Positions 24,576-34,675 of a DNA stretch of 64,000 nt are shown here, in pieces. How positions within the stretch are numbered: position 1 is the stretch's first letter; each line of letters opens with the position of its first letter. Origin of the DNA: Streptomyces flaveus (GTDB taxonomy: Bacteria; Actinomycetota; Actinomycetes; Streptomycetales; Streptomycetaceae). The DNA is taken from assembly GCF_014647675.1 (NCBI RefSeq), contig NZ_BMPQ01000004.1, positions 346,356-410,355 on the forward strand. Direction: 5' to 3'. The translations under genes and the position numbers were made by a program. Below the pieces are notes generated by a model that did not search any database, was not told where the DNA came from, and saw only the letters and a list, made by a program, of their open reading frames with translations.

Positions 24576-27557
24576 TCAGCCGGACGTGATCGTCCCGGGC
24601 TCGATCAGGCCTTCGCGGTAGGCGAGAGCCACGGCTTCGGTGCGGCTGGCGGCGCCCAGCTTGGCGAGGATGTTGGAGACATGGACGCTCGCCGTCTTGC
24701 CGCTGATGAACAGTTCCTCGCCGATCTGGCGGTTGGTGCGGCCCCGGGCGAGGAGCCGCAGAACGTCGTTCTCACGCGAGGTCAGCACCGGGACGCCACC
24801 CGCCGCGGGTGAGATGTCCGCGAGACGGGCCCGGCGGACCAGTCGGTCCACGCTGTCGCGCAACGGCACCGCACCGAGCCGTACGGCCGTGTCGCGCACC
24901 TCACGGGCGTGCTCAGCCGCTTCGTCGCGGCGCTCCGCCCTCACCAAGGCCTCCGTCAGGCGGAGTTGGCAGCGAGCCTGCTCATAGACGTCCCCGTAGC
25001 CGAACGCGGTGACGGCCTTCTCGCAGGCTGCGACATCCGGTCCGCTGGTGGCGCGCGCCCATTCCGCCTCCGCGCGCGCCAGCCATGCCAGTCCCTCGGG
25101 GCCCTGCTGGGCGCCGTTCTCGCCCTTGGTGGCGGTGACCCGGGCCAGCTCCACCAGTTCCGTGGCCGTGTCCGTCCAGCGGAGAGCCCTCACTTCGTCG
25201 CCGGTCAGCCGTGACTCCACGGCAGCGTCCGCGACGGCGGACAGGGCGAGGGCCGCGAGCCGTACGGCGACATCGGGGCGATCCACAACGGATTCGTCGG
25301 TCAACGCCTCGAGCGTCGTACGCATCTGCTCGACGGCCGCCTCGGGCTCGCCCCGCAGGGCCGCGGCGTCGGTGAGCACGATGCCCGCGACGAGGGTGAC
25401 CATCCAGTCGAACGGTCCGTCGAGGAGGGCGCGGGCCCGCTCGACTGCCGTGTGATCGCCGCGGGCCAGAGCCACGTACAGCGCGGGACCGATCGCGAAC
25501 GCGCCTGCCGCGGGCAGCCGTTCGGCATCGGTGGCCGCTGCCTCGACGCATTCGTCCCAGCGGCCCAGGGTGTAGAGCACCATGGAGTGCAGGTAGCGCA
25601 TCTCCAGGGGATACGGCGAGGAAAGCAGCCCGGCGTGGTCCGCGCGCTCCAGGCCGTCGGAGAGCCAGTTGAGGCACTCGTCCAGGGCGCCGGCCTCGTA
25701 TGAGCCGATGGCGAGATTGAACAGCGCGCGTATTTCGACGGGGACGTTGCCGGCGCGACGGGCCAGCTCGCGGGCCTCACGCAGCCGGGCCCGGCCTTCC
25801 GGGGTGCTGCGGTTGTGCGCTTCGAGACCGATCAGGGAGATCAGCAGATCGGCCCGGGCGTCGCCCACGTCGAGTTGCTCGGCGACGCGCAGGGCCTGGT
25901 GGGCGACGCGGCGGGCGGTCTCGTCCTCGCCCACGTATCTCGCCGCCATGACGTGGGTGGCCGCGGCCCACACCCACGTACGCGACTCAGGCTCCGCGGA
26001 GATCATGGCGAGCGCCTCGCTGCTGTAGGTGAATGCCGCCGTCAGGCTGTCGACCCGTATCAGATTGCCCGCGAGGGTGTACCGGACGCGCGCGGCCAGT
26101 TCGGAGTCCGTGTCCGAGCCGACCCGGGCGAGCGCGGCACGGGTGAGCGCGACCGCCCGGTGGGTCTCGCCGGCGTGCGCGGCCGCGGCCGAGGCACGCA
26201 GGGTGAGCGTCACCGTGTCGGGGACGCCGTCCGGCAGAGCGGAACGGGGCACCGCCGACCACAGGTCGAGGACGGCTTCGAGGTGGCGGAGTTCCTCGGC
26301 GGGTGCGCCGATCCGCGCGGCGTGGTCGGCGGCCTCGAGTGAGGCCGCGAGGGCGTCGGCCAGGTCGTGGCTCTCGCGGGAGTGGTGGGCGCGCTCCGCC
26401 GCGCTCTCGGCCTTGTGGCCCCGCCCGGCCAGCAGCCGGGCGAACACGCGGTGCAGCCGCACTCGCTCGCCCGGCAGCAGATCGGCGTAGACGGCTTCGC
26501 GGATGAGGGCGTGCCGGAAGGAGTACGTGTCCTCCTCGCCGGGGACGAGGAGCTGTCGGCCGACGGCCTCGCGCAGCGCCGACTCCAGCTCCTGCTCGGG
26601 CAGACCGACGGCGTCGTGCAGCAGCTCGTGCTCGACGCGGCGCCCGGCGACGGCCGCCGTGCGCAGTACCTGCTGGGCGGTGTCGGACAGCTGTTCGAAA
26701 CGGATCAGGAGGACGTCGGCGAGGCCACTGGGCACGGCGGACGCCGGAGTGGATCCGCCGGGCACGGTGTCGGCGGTGGCGGCGAGCAGTTCCTCCGCGT
26801 AGAAGGCGTTGCCCTCGGCGCGCTCGACGATACGGCGGACGGTGGCCTCCGGCAGCGGAGCGGCCCGCTGGGCGCGTACCAGCCGGGCCACCTCGGCATC
26901 GGGCATCGGCCGCAGCTCGAGGCGGTCGACGCCGGGCAGCCGCACCAGCTCGGCCAGCAGAGGGCGCAGAGGGTGGCGGCGGTGCAGATCGTCGGCCCGG
27001 TACGACGCGAAGAGCGCCAGGCGGTGGGCGGGCGCGCCGCCCGCGGGCCGCTGGAGAATGCCCCGGCTGAGCAGGAAGCGCAGCAGGTCGCGAGAGGACT
27101 GATCGGCCCAGTGCAGGTCCTCAAGGACCAGCAGCAGGGCCGTGACCTCGGAGAGGTCGGCCAGCAGAGCGGCCATGTCCTCGAACAGCTGCAGGCGGCT
27201 GCCCGCGTCGCGTACGGCACCGCCGCCGTCGCCGAGCAGTCGGCCGACCACGGGATGCTCCGCCAGGGTGGCGGAGAACCGGTCGTCGGCGGCGAGCACG
27301 CCGAGGACCTCGGTGAACGGCAGATACGGCAGGCCGACGTCACCGAGGTCGACGCAGTGCCCCCTGAGAACGGTCATGCCCGTCTCCACGGCGTGCCCGG
27401 CGGCTTCGGCCAGCATGCGCGTCTTGCCCACACCGGCGTCCCCGGCCACCAGCACGGCACGCGCCTCACCCGCCCGGGCGCGCTCCAATACCCGGGTAAG
27501 ACGGGCGAGTTCGTCCTCGCGGCCGATGAACGGCGTGGTGAATGCGGTGGTCGGCAC
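24576..27557 (-). CDS. LuxR-family large ATP-binding (LAL) regulator
   Basis: A 993-residue regulator. GTG at 27557 is taken as the start because the family sequence begins there (TPFIGREDELARL). AAA module: Walker A AGDAGVGKT at about 38-46 and Walker B LLVLEDLHWADQS near 142. A TPR-like array fills residues 350-880. The LuxR helix-turn-helix is at about 920-975 (LTSRENDVLRLLARGRTNRQ, SVHVSNILAKLGA). It starts 50 bp after the GH15 gene stop on the same strand, so the two may be co-transcribed and the regulator may respond to maltose- or trehalose-type sugars, which is inference. Confidence 0.88.
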   Translation of the reverse strand: MPTTAFTTPFIGREDELARLTRVLERARAGEARAVLVAGDAGVGKTRMLAEAAGHAVETGMTVLRGHCVDLGDVGLPYLPFTEVLGVLAADDRFSATLAEHPVVGRLLGDGGGAVRDAGSRLQLFEDMAALLADLSEVTALLLVLEDLHWADQSSRDLLRFLLSRGILQRPAGGAPAHRLALFASYRADDLHRRHPLRPLLAELVRLPGVDRLELRPMPDAEVARLVRAQRAAPLPEATVRRIVERAEGNAFYAEELLAATADTVPGGSTPASAVPSGLADVLLIRFEQLSDTAQQVLRTAAVAGRRVEHELLHDAVGLPEQELESALREAVGRQLLVPGEEDTYSFRHALIREAVYADLLPGERVRLHRVFARLLAGRGHKAESAAERAHHSRESHDLADALAASLEAADHAARIGAPAEELRHLEAVLDLWSAVPRSALPDGVPDTVTLTLRASAAAAHAGETHRAVALTRAALARVGSDTDSELAARVRYTLAGNLIRVDSLTAAFTYSSEALAMISAEPESRTWVWAAATHVMAARYVGEDETARRVAHQALRVAEQLDVGDARADLLISLIGLEAHNRSTPEGRARLREARELARRAGNVPVEIRALFNLAIGSYEAGALDECLNWLSDGLERADHAGLLSSPYPLEMRYLHSMVLYTLGRWDECVEAAATDAERLPAAGAFAIGPALYVALARGDHTAVERARALLDGPFDWMVTLVAGIVLTDAAALRGEPEAAVEQMRTTLEALTDESVVDRPDVAVRLAALALSAVADAAVESRLTGDEVRALRWTDTATELVELARVTATKGENGAQQGPEGLAWLARAEAEWARATSGPDVAACEKAVTAFGYGDVYEQARCQLRLTEALVRAERRDEAAEHAREVRDTAVRLGAVPLRDSVDRLVRRARLADISPAAGGVPVLTSRENDVLRLLARGRTNRQIGEELFISGKTASVHVSNILAKLGAASRTEAVALAYREGLIEPGTITSG

Positions 27558-27606
27558 GGAACCATCCTGGCACGCACCACTGACAGGAAGACCGCCCGCC
27601 AACTGC

Positions 27607-29460
<1,854 letters not shown>

Positions 29461-29527
29461 CGCTGCGGTCTTCCTCCACTTTTCTACTGGACTGACCGGA
29501 GCCGGCCCCACAGCACGCTGGGCCGCG

Positions 29528-29878
29528 TCAGCTCAGCGTGTCCGCCCAGTTCGCCGGAACCCGGCCCGCCGGCCCGGGCGTTGGCTGGTCCGGAGGGCGG
29601 CTGACCGGGGGAGCGAGTTCGGGGCCGGACTCGTACAGCTCGGAAGTCTCGTAGTTCCAGAACCAGCTCTCACCCGGTTCGAAACTGCGGACGATGGGAT
29701 GGCCCGCACTCCGGTAGTGGGCCGTGGCGTGCTTCGCGGGGGAGCTGTCGCAGCAGCCGATGTGGCCGCACTGGGCGCACCGCCGCAGATGGAGCCACCA
29801 GCCGCCGACCTCACCGCACTCGACGCATCCGGTGCCGCTCGGCGGAACGCCTGGGTCGATTCCGGCCGGTGTGGTCAT
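29528..29878 (-). CDS. ZnF-UBP (UBP-type zinc finger) protein
   Basis: A 116-residue protein that is nearly all one UBP-type zinc finger. Candidate ligands in order are C18, C21, C34, C37, C42 or C43, H50, H54 and H60 (CVECG, RRCAQCGHIGCCDSSPAKH, HYRSAGHP). In eukaryotes this finger binds the free C-terminus of ubiquitin; bacterial versions are uncharacterised. A Pro-rich tail of 30 residues follows. The ATG overlaps the kinase stop as ATGA, so it is made together with the kinase and the flavoprotein. Confidence 0.88.
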   Translation of the reverse strand: MTTPAGIDPGVPPSGTGCVECGEVGGWWLHLRRCAQCGHIGCCDSSPAKHATAHYRSAGHPIVRSFEPGESWFWNYETSELYESGPELAPPVSRPPDQPTPGPAGRVPANWADTLS

Positions 29879-31374
29879 GACGCCTCCTGAGGGTTGTCGA
29901 AATCCGCGGCCGAGGCCTCGGAATCCACGGCAGGGGTCTCGGGATCCGGGGCCGTGAGCGGGAGGAAGACCCGGAAGCGGGTGTCGCCGGGCACGGAGTG
30001 CACCTCCAGATGCCCGTGGTGCTTGTTCACCACGATGCGCCAGGAGATGTCCAGACCCAGACCGGTGCCCTTACCCACAGGCTTCGTCGTGAAGAACGGA
30101 TCGAAGATACGGCCGCGGATCTCCTCCGGCACCCCGGGCCCCGTATCGCGGAACTCGACGAGCAGCTGCTCCCGCTCGAGGGCCGTCCGCACGGTCAATG
30201 TGCCCTCGCCGTCCGCGCTGTTCATCGCGGAGACCGCGTTGTCGATGATGTTCGTCCACACCTGGTTGAGCTCACCGGGGTACGTGGGAATCCTCGGCAG
30301 CGTACGGTCGTACTCCTTGACGACCTTGATGCCTGAGCCGATCTTCCCGGACAGCATCAGCAGCGTGCTGTCGAGGAGTTCGTGCACATCGCAGACCTGG
30401 TACGGCGCCCGGTCGAGCTGGGAGTACTGCTTGGCCGCGTTCACGAGATTCGAGACACGGGTCGTGGAGTCCTCGATCTCGCGCATGAGGAGCTCGGTCT
30501 CGACGGTGTAGTTGAGCCAGCCCACGGCCCCCGGCAGCATCTGAGGGTCCACGGCTGCCGCGACCCGCTCCAGCCAGTCGGTGTCGAGCCCGGCCTGTAC
30601 GAACGTCGGGGCGATCTGCCAGCCGCCCTCGATGCCGTGATCGTCGAGCCAGTCGGAGAGCGCGTCCTCGCGGTCGGAGGCTTCGAGGGGGCTCAGGGAG
30701 GGTGCCTTGGCGACCCGTTCGGCCGTGCTCTCCTGGATGTCTATCAGCGTCTTCAACGCCTCACGGTGGTACGGACCCGCGGCGATGACACCGAGCTTGT
30801 GCCGCATGTGCGCGACCCGGTCCCGCAGCGAAGAGGTGGCCCGCACCGCGGCCGCCGCCGGATTGTTGAGCTCATGCGTCAGCCCCGCGGACAGCGAGCC
30901 GAGCGCCAGCAGCCGCTCGCGCTGGTTGATCGTCCGCTGGGTGTTCTGGCTGCCGAAGAACATCCCTTCCAGCAGATGTACGGCCATGGGGAACCAGTCC
31001 CACAGGACCGCGGCGAACGTCTCGGCGGGCAGGACGAAGAACCGCGAAGGCTCGGTGACCCGCACCGAACCCTTGTAGCGCGCCTGATCCGATGCGGCGA
31101 GATAGGCCTGCATGGCACCCGCGTACACCCCGCGCTGGGAGGTGCGGCTGATCTCCACGTCGTCGGCGCCGACCCGGCGCGACATCACCAGCGTGCCCTC
31201 GAGGAGTACGAAGAAGCAGGTGGCCGGCTCGCCCTCCTGGTACACATAGCCGGGCTCGAACTTCTCCACCCGGCCCTCGCGGCACAGCCGCGCCAGCTGA
31301 TCCGCGTCCAGCTTCTCGAACAGGAAAAGCGTGCCGAGCTCCGCCGCATCGCACGGCATCGGCTGCCCGCTCAC
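29875..31374 (-). CDS. histidine kinase with cNMP-binding-like sensor
   Basis: A 499-residue soluble kinase starting at a GTG that overlaps the upstream stop as GTGA. Residues 1-140 form a CRP/cNMP-binding-like beta-barrel (PGYVYQEGEPATCFFVLLEG, YKGSVRVTEPSRFFVLP). A HisKA-like dimer region carries H167 in LTHELNNPAAAA. The HATPase has the N-box WTNIIDNAVSAM, G1 FRDTGPGVPEE and G2 GKGTGLGLDIS, so it should be active. There is no membrane segment. The natural partner is the receiver domain of the preceding flavoprotein gene. Confidence 0.87.
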   Translation of the reverse strand: MSGQPMPCDAAELGTLFLFEKLDADQLARLCREGRVEKFEPGYVYQEGEPATCFFVLLEGTLVMSRRVGADDVEISRTSQRGVYAGAMQAYLAASDQARYKGSVRVTEPSRFFVLPAETFAAVLWDWFPMAVHLLEGMFFGSQNTQRTINQRERLLALGSLSAGLTHELNNPAAAAVRATSSLRDRVAHMRHKLGVIAAGPYHREALKTLIDIQESTAERVAKAPSLSPLEASDREDALSDWLDDHGIEGGWQIAPTFVQAGLDTDWLERVAAAVDPQMLPGAVGWLNYTVETELLMREIEDSTTRVSNLVNAAKQYSQLDRAPYQVCDVHELLDSTLLMLSGKIGSGIKVVKEYDRTLPRIPTYPGELNQVWTNIIDNAVSAMNSADGEGTLTVRTALEREQLLVEFRDTGPGVPEEIRGRIFDPFFTTKPVGKGTGLGLDISWRIVVNKHHGHLEVHSVPGDTRFRVFLPLTAPDPETPAVDSEASAADFDNPQEAS

Positions 31375-33047
31375 GACTGCTCCAGATACCGGTGTACGAG
31401 CATCACGGCCATGGCTCCCTCTCCGACGGCGGAGGCGACACGCTTGGCGGACTCGGCGCGGGCGTCGCCCGCCACGAACACCCCGGGCACATTGGTCTCC
31501 AGGTGGTACGGCGGCCGGTCCAGCTCCCAGTCCGGTGGCGGCTGCCCGTCGGCGGTCAGGTCGGGTCCGGCGATGATGAATCCGCGCTTGTCCCTGAGCA
31601 CCGTGCCGTCCAGCCAGTCGGTCAGCGGGGCCGCGCCGATGAAGACGAACATCCATTGTGCGTCGACGAGTTCGGTGTGGCCGCTCTCGATGTCGCGCAG
31701 GGTGAGCTGCTCCAGGTGGTCGGAGCCGTGCGTCGCCTCGACGACCGTCCCCGTACGCACCGAGATGTTGGGCGCGTCCATGATCTGCTCGATCAGGTAG
31801 TGCGACATCGACGCGGAGAGGGAGGAGCCGCGCACCAGGAGGGTGACCGATTTGGCGCCCCTGGCCAGATACATCGCGGCCTGCCCGGCGGAGTTCGCGC
31901 CGCCGACGATGTACACGTCGTGCCCCTGGCAGCCGGCCGCCTCGGTCAGCGCCGAGCCGTAGAACACCCCGCGCCCGGTCAGGTCGTCCGCGCCGGGTGC
32001 CTCCAGCTGCCGGTACGACACGCCGGTCGCCAGGATCACACTGTGCGCGGCGATCGCGGAGCCGTCCGAGAACCGCACGGTGCGCGCCGCGCCATTGACC
32101 TCGAGACCTGTCACCTCACGAGCGGTCAGAATCTCCGCGCCGAACTTCGCCGCCTGACGCCGGGCCCGGTCGGTGAGCTGGCCCCCGGAGACGCCGTCCG
32201 GGAAGCCGAGGTAGTTCTCGATCCGTGAGCTCTGGCCCGCCTGCCCACCCGTGGCGGAGCGCTCGACGAGCACGGTCCGCAGTCCCTCCGAAGCGCCGTA
32301 GACGGCGGCGCCGAGCCCCGCGGGGCCGCCGCCGATGACGACGAGGTCGTAGAAGTCCTCCGCCGGTGTCGTGGCCAGACCCACCTGGGCGGCCAGCTCC
32401 GGATCCTCGGGCTCGACGAGCGCCGTCCCGTCGGCGGTGATCACGAGCGGCAGCCGCTGCCCGTCCGCCCCCGCGCAGGCCAGCAGCCGCCGGCCTTCGG
32501 GCTCGTCCGACGAGTACCAGCGGTACGGCACCTGGTTGCGGGCCAGGAACTCCCGTACGTCCGACGACCGCGCCGACCAGCGGTGCCCGACCACCTTCGC
32601 GATCGGAACCGCCCGGTGATCGGTGGCCCGCCAGGCCTCCAGCAGGTCGTCCAGGACGGGATAGAGCTTCTCCTCCGGCGGATCCCAGGGCTTGAGGAGA
32701 TAGTGGTCGAGGTCGACGACGTTGATCGCGTCGATGGCCGCGTTCGTGTCCGCGTACGCGGTCAGCAGCACCCGGCGCGCGCCCGGGTGCACGTCCAGCG
32801 CCTGCTCCAGGAACTCGATCCCGTTCATCTGCGGCATGCGGTAGTCCGCGAGGATCACCGCCACGAGATCACCGCGCAGCTTCAGCTCACGCAGTGCGTC
32901 CAGAGCACTCTCGCCGGACTCCGCGCGCACGATCCGGTACGACTCGCCGTAACGACGCCGCAGGTCGCGGGCCACCGCACGCGAGACCCCCGGGTCGTCG
33001 TCCACGGTCAGGATGACGGTCCGGCTTGCGTCGGTGCCCTGTGCCAT
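31371..33047 (-). CDS. response-regulator/glutaredoxin-like/TrxR-like fusion flavoprotein
   Basis: A 558-residue protein in three parts. Residues 10-125 are a receiver domain with the acidic pocket VDDDPG, phosphoacceptor D68 (ILADYRMPQMNG), T96 and K119. Residues 146-225 look like a glutaredoxin-fold domain lacking the CxxC (WSARSSD in its place). Residues 232-550 are a thioredoxin-reductase-like FAD/NAD(P)H unit: VVIGGGPAGLGAAVY, GGQAGQSSRIENYLGFP, VYIVGGANSAGQAAMYLA, VPGVFVAGDAR. The redox CxxC of thioredoxin reductase is absent (FYGSALTEAAGCQG). It heads the three-gene operon. The output could be a phosphorylation-controlled oxidoreductase. Confidence 0.88.
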   Translation of the reverse strand: MAQGTDASRTVILTVDDDPGVSRAVARDLRRRYGESYRIVRAESGESALDALRELKLRGDLVAVILADYRMPQMNGIEFLEQALDVHPGARRVLLTAYADTNAAIDAINVVDLDHYLLKPWDPPEEKLYPVLDDLLEAWRATDHRAVPIAKVVGHRWSARSSDVREFLARNQVPYRWYSSDEPEGRRLLACAGADGQRLPLVITADGTALVEPEDPELAAQVGLATTPAEDFYDLVVIGGGPAGLGAAVYGASEGLRTVLVERSATGGQAGQSSRIENYLGFPDGVSGGQLTDRARRQAAKFGAEILTAREVTGLEVNGAARTVRFSDGSAIAAHSVILATGVSYRQLEAPGADDLTGRGVFYGSALTEAAGCQGHDVYIVGGANSAGQAAMYLARGAKSVTLLVRGSSLSASMSHYLIEQIMDAPNISVRTGTVVEATHGSDHLEQLTLRDIESGHTELVDAQWMFVFIGAAPLTDWLDGTVLRDKRGFIIAGPDLTADGQPPPDWELDRPPYHLETNVPGVFVAGDARAESAKRVASAVGEGAMAVMLVHRYLEQS

Positions 33048-33184
33048 ACGTCTCCCACCCCGAGCGGTCTGCGTCCTGGCGCGGCCTCACCGCAGGACCG
33101 GCCGACGCATGCCCATCGTATGTTCGACCGGCCTGTTTCGCGCAGGAATCGGGGTGTACTGGCCCGCTCCGGACTCACGCCATG

Positions 33185-33221
33185 AACGGGCTCCGTCACC
33201 GGCGCGGCGACGGAGCCCGTT
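33185..33221 (-). terminator. terminator of the serine protease gene
   Basis: A perfect 13-bp stem (AACGGGCTCCGTC and its complement) with an 11-base loop lies about 35 bases beyond the protease stop on the minus strand. Confidence 0.7.
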
Positions 33222-33255
33222 GACAGTGGTGCGCTGGATCAGGACGTGCGCGCGA

Positions 33256-34419
33256 TCAGGCCGTGTGCAGGGTGAGGCCGTAACGGTTGAGGATCTCGTT
33301 CACCGGCTGGTACCAGGTCCGGCCGCCGCTGGTGCAGTTGCCCGAACCGCCGGAGGTGACCCCCTGGGCCTGGTCGCCGCTGATGTACGAGCCGCCGGAG
33401 TCGCCCGGTTCGGCGCAGACGCTGGTCCTGGTCATCTGGTGGACCGCACCCTGGCTGTAGTTGACGGTTTCGTTCTTGCCGAGCACGGTGCCGCAGTGCC
33501 AGTGCGTGGTCGACCCCGACCGGCAGATGGAGGCGCCGACGGGTGCCTCGGCGGAGCCGCGGACGAGTTGGTCGGGGACGGTGCCCCAGCCGAGCACGAC
33601 GGGCACCGTCCACCAGCCGCTGCCGACGTTGACCCAGGCGTAGTCGTTCTCCGGGAACGACGACCCCTGGAAGTTGCCTATGTGCGACCGGTCCCAGCCG
33701 CTGACGCTAGCTCCAGCCTGGCCGCAGTGCCCGGCGGTGACGAAACCGCCGTGCACCGAAAAGCCTATGGAGCAGCGGACGTTGCCGGTGTAGTAGGGGT
33801 CGCCGCCGACCGTACCGGCGGCGAAGGTCTCTGGCGCCTCGGCGGTCTCTTCGACGGTGACGGGACCTGCGGCGCGGGCCCGCTCGACGAACTTCTGGAC
33901 ATCGTTGTCAGCGCGCTGTGCGCCGACAACGCTCACGACGACCGCGCTGGTCCTGGGATCGACATGCCAGCCGCTGACGCCGTCCGGCGCGGGCAGCTTG
34001 TCGATACGTGCCTTGACCGCGTCGAGCTGTCGGGCGCTGTGCTTGACGGTGACGGTACGGACGTTCGCGCCGCTCTCTCGTACGGCGTCGACGGTGGCGT
34101 CGGGGGCGGCGGCCGTCACAGCGACGGTCAACTTGCCGCTCTCGGCGTCGAACCAGGAGCCTCCGTATGCCGCTCCGGCGATCCGCCGTGCCTTCGTTTC
34201 GACTGCTGCCGCCGCCTTCTCGTCGGCCAGTCGCGCCTCGGCCTGGGACCTGGTCAGCCCCAGGTCACGTTGCATGGCGGCGAGGAGGGCGGGGGAGGCC
34301 GGGGTTTCGGAGGAGCGGACGGATCGAGAGGTGTCGGTGGCATCGGTGGCGGAAGCGGGCAGAGTGCCCGCGCCGACCCAGGTGCCGAGCAGGAGGAGTG
34401 TGGCCAGGCCGGTACGCAT
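33256..34419 (-). CDS. secreted S1 serine protease (streptogrisin/alpha-lytic type)
   Basis: A secreted protease precursor of 387 residues from ATG 34419; a TTG at 34464 would add 15 residues, and neither has a clear ribosome site. Signal peptide about residues 1-24 (ending PASATD), an alpha-lytic-type prodomain of about 160 residues (LLAAMQRDLGLTRSQAEARL, AVVVSVVG), then the chymotrypsin-fold domain with His (FVTAGHCG), Asp (ENDYAWV) and Ser (EPGDSGGSY). Two Cys pairs are in family positions. It degrades extracellular protein. A perfect GAGAGCGCTCTC operator lies 71 bp upstream. Confidence 0.87.
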   Translation of the reverse strand: MRTGLATLLLLGTWVGAGTLPASATDATDTSRSVRSSETPASPALLAAMQRDLGLTRSQAEARLADEKAAAAVETKARRIAGAAYGGSWFDAESGKLTVAVTAAAPDATVDAVRESGANVRTVTVKHSARQLDAVKARIDKLPAPDGVSGWHVDPRTSAVVVSVVGAQRADNDVQKFVERARAAGPVTVEETAEAPETFAAGTVGGDPYYTGNVRCSIGFSVHGGFVTAGHCGQAGASVSGWDRSHIGNFQGSSFPENDYAWVNVGSGWWTVPVVLGWGTVPDQLVRGSAEAPVGASICRSGSTTHWHCGTVLGKNETVNYSQGAVHQMTRTSVCAEPGDSGGSYISGDQAQGVTSGGSGNCTSGGRTWYQPVNEILNRYGLTLHTA

Positions 34420-34489
34420 GGCTGTGGTGCGTCTCAAGGCAGTAGCCCTTCGTTGTTCCAGCAAGGTGGGGGTGGAACAGCAGAACGGT

Positions 34490-34501
34490 GAGAGCGCTCT
34501 C
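34490..34501. promoter_or_regulatory. LacI-type operator before the protease
   Basis: GAGAGCGCTCTC, a perfect 12-bp palindrome centred on AGCGCT. It lies at about +11 to +22 from the predicted transcription start, so a bound LacI-family protein could block elongation. AGCGCT cores also occur before the pectate lyases. Confidence 0.6.
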
Positions 34502-34518
34502 GGTGCGTGCCGGGGCAG

Positions 34519-34547
34519 AGCCTAACCGGTGATCATGGGCAGGTCCA
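34519..34547 (-). promoter_or_regulatory. putative protease promoter
   Basis: On the minus strand TGGACC (34547-34542), a 17-bp spacer and TAGGCT (34524-34519) resemble a vegetative promoter reading into the protease gene. Confidence 0.45.
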
Positions 34548-34642
34548 TACCAATGACGTGATGAGTGAACGAGTGGGCGTCCGGGGCGAGTTGGCGGCCC
34601 TGCCAGTCGGCCGCACCGGCCTTCAGCGGGCCGGACTCCGGA

Positions 34643-34661
34643 CCGGTCCTCGGCGGACCGG
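34643..34661 (-). terminator. hairpin after the oligopeptide importer operon
   Basis: CCGGTCC-tcggc-GGACCGG, a 7-bp perfect stem 15 bases beyond the last stop of the operon on the minus strand, inside a wider GC-rich repeat of GGACCGG units. Confidence 0.5.
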
Positions 34662-34675
34662 ACCGGCATCCCGTC

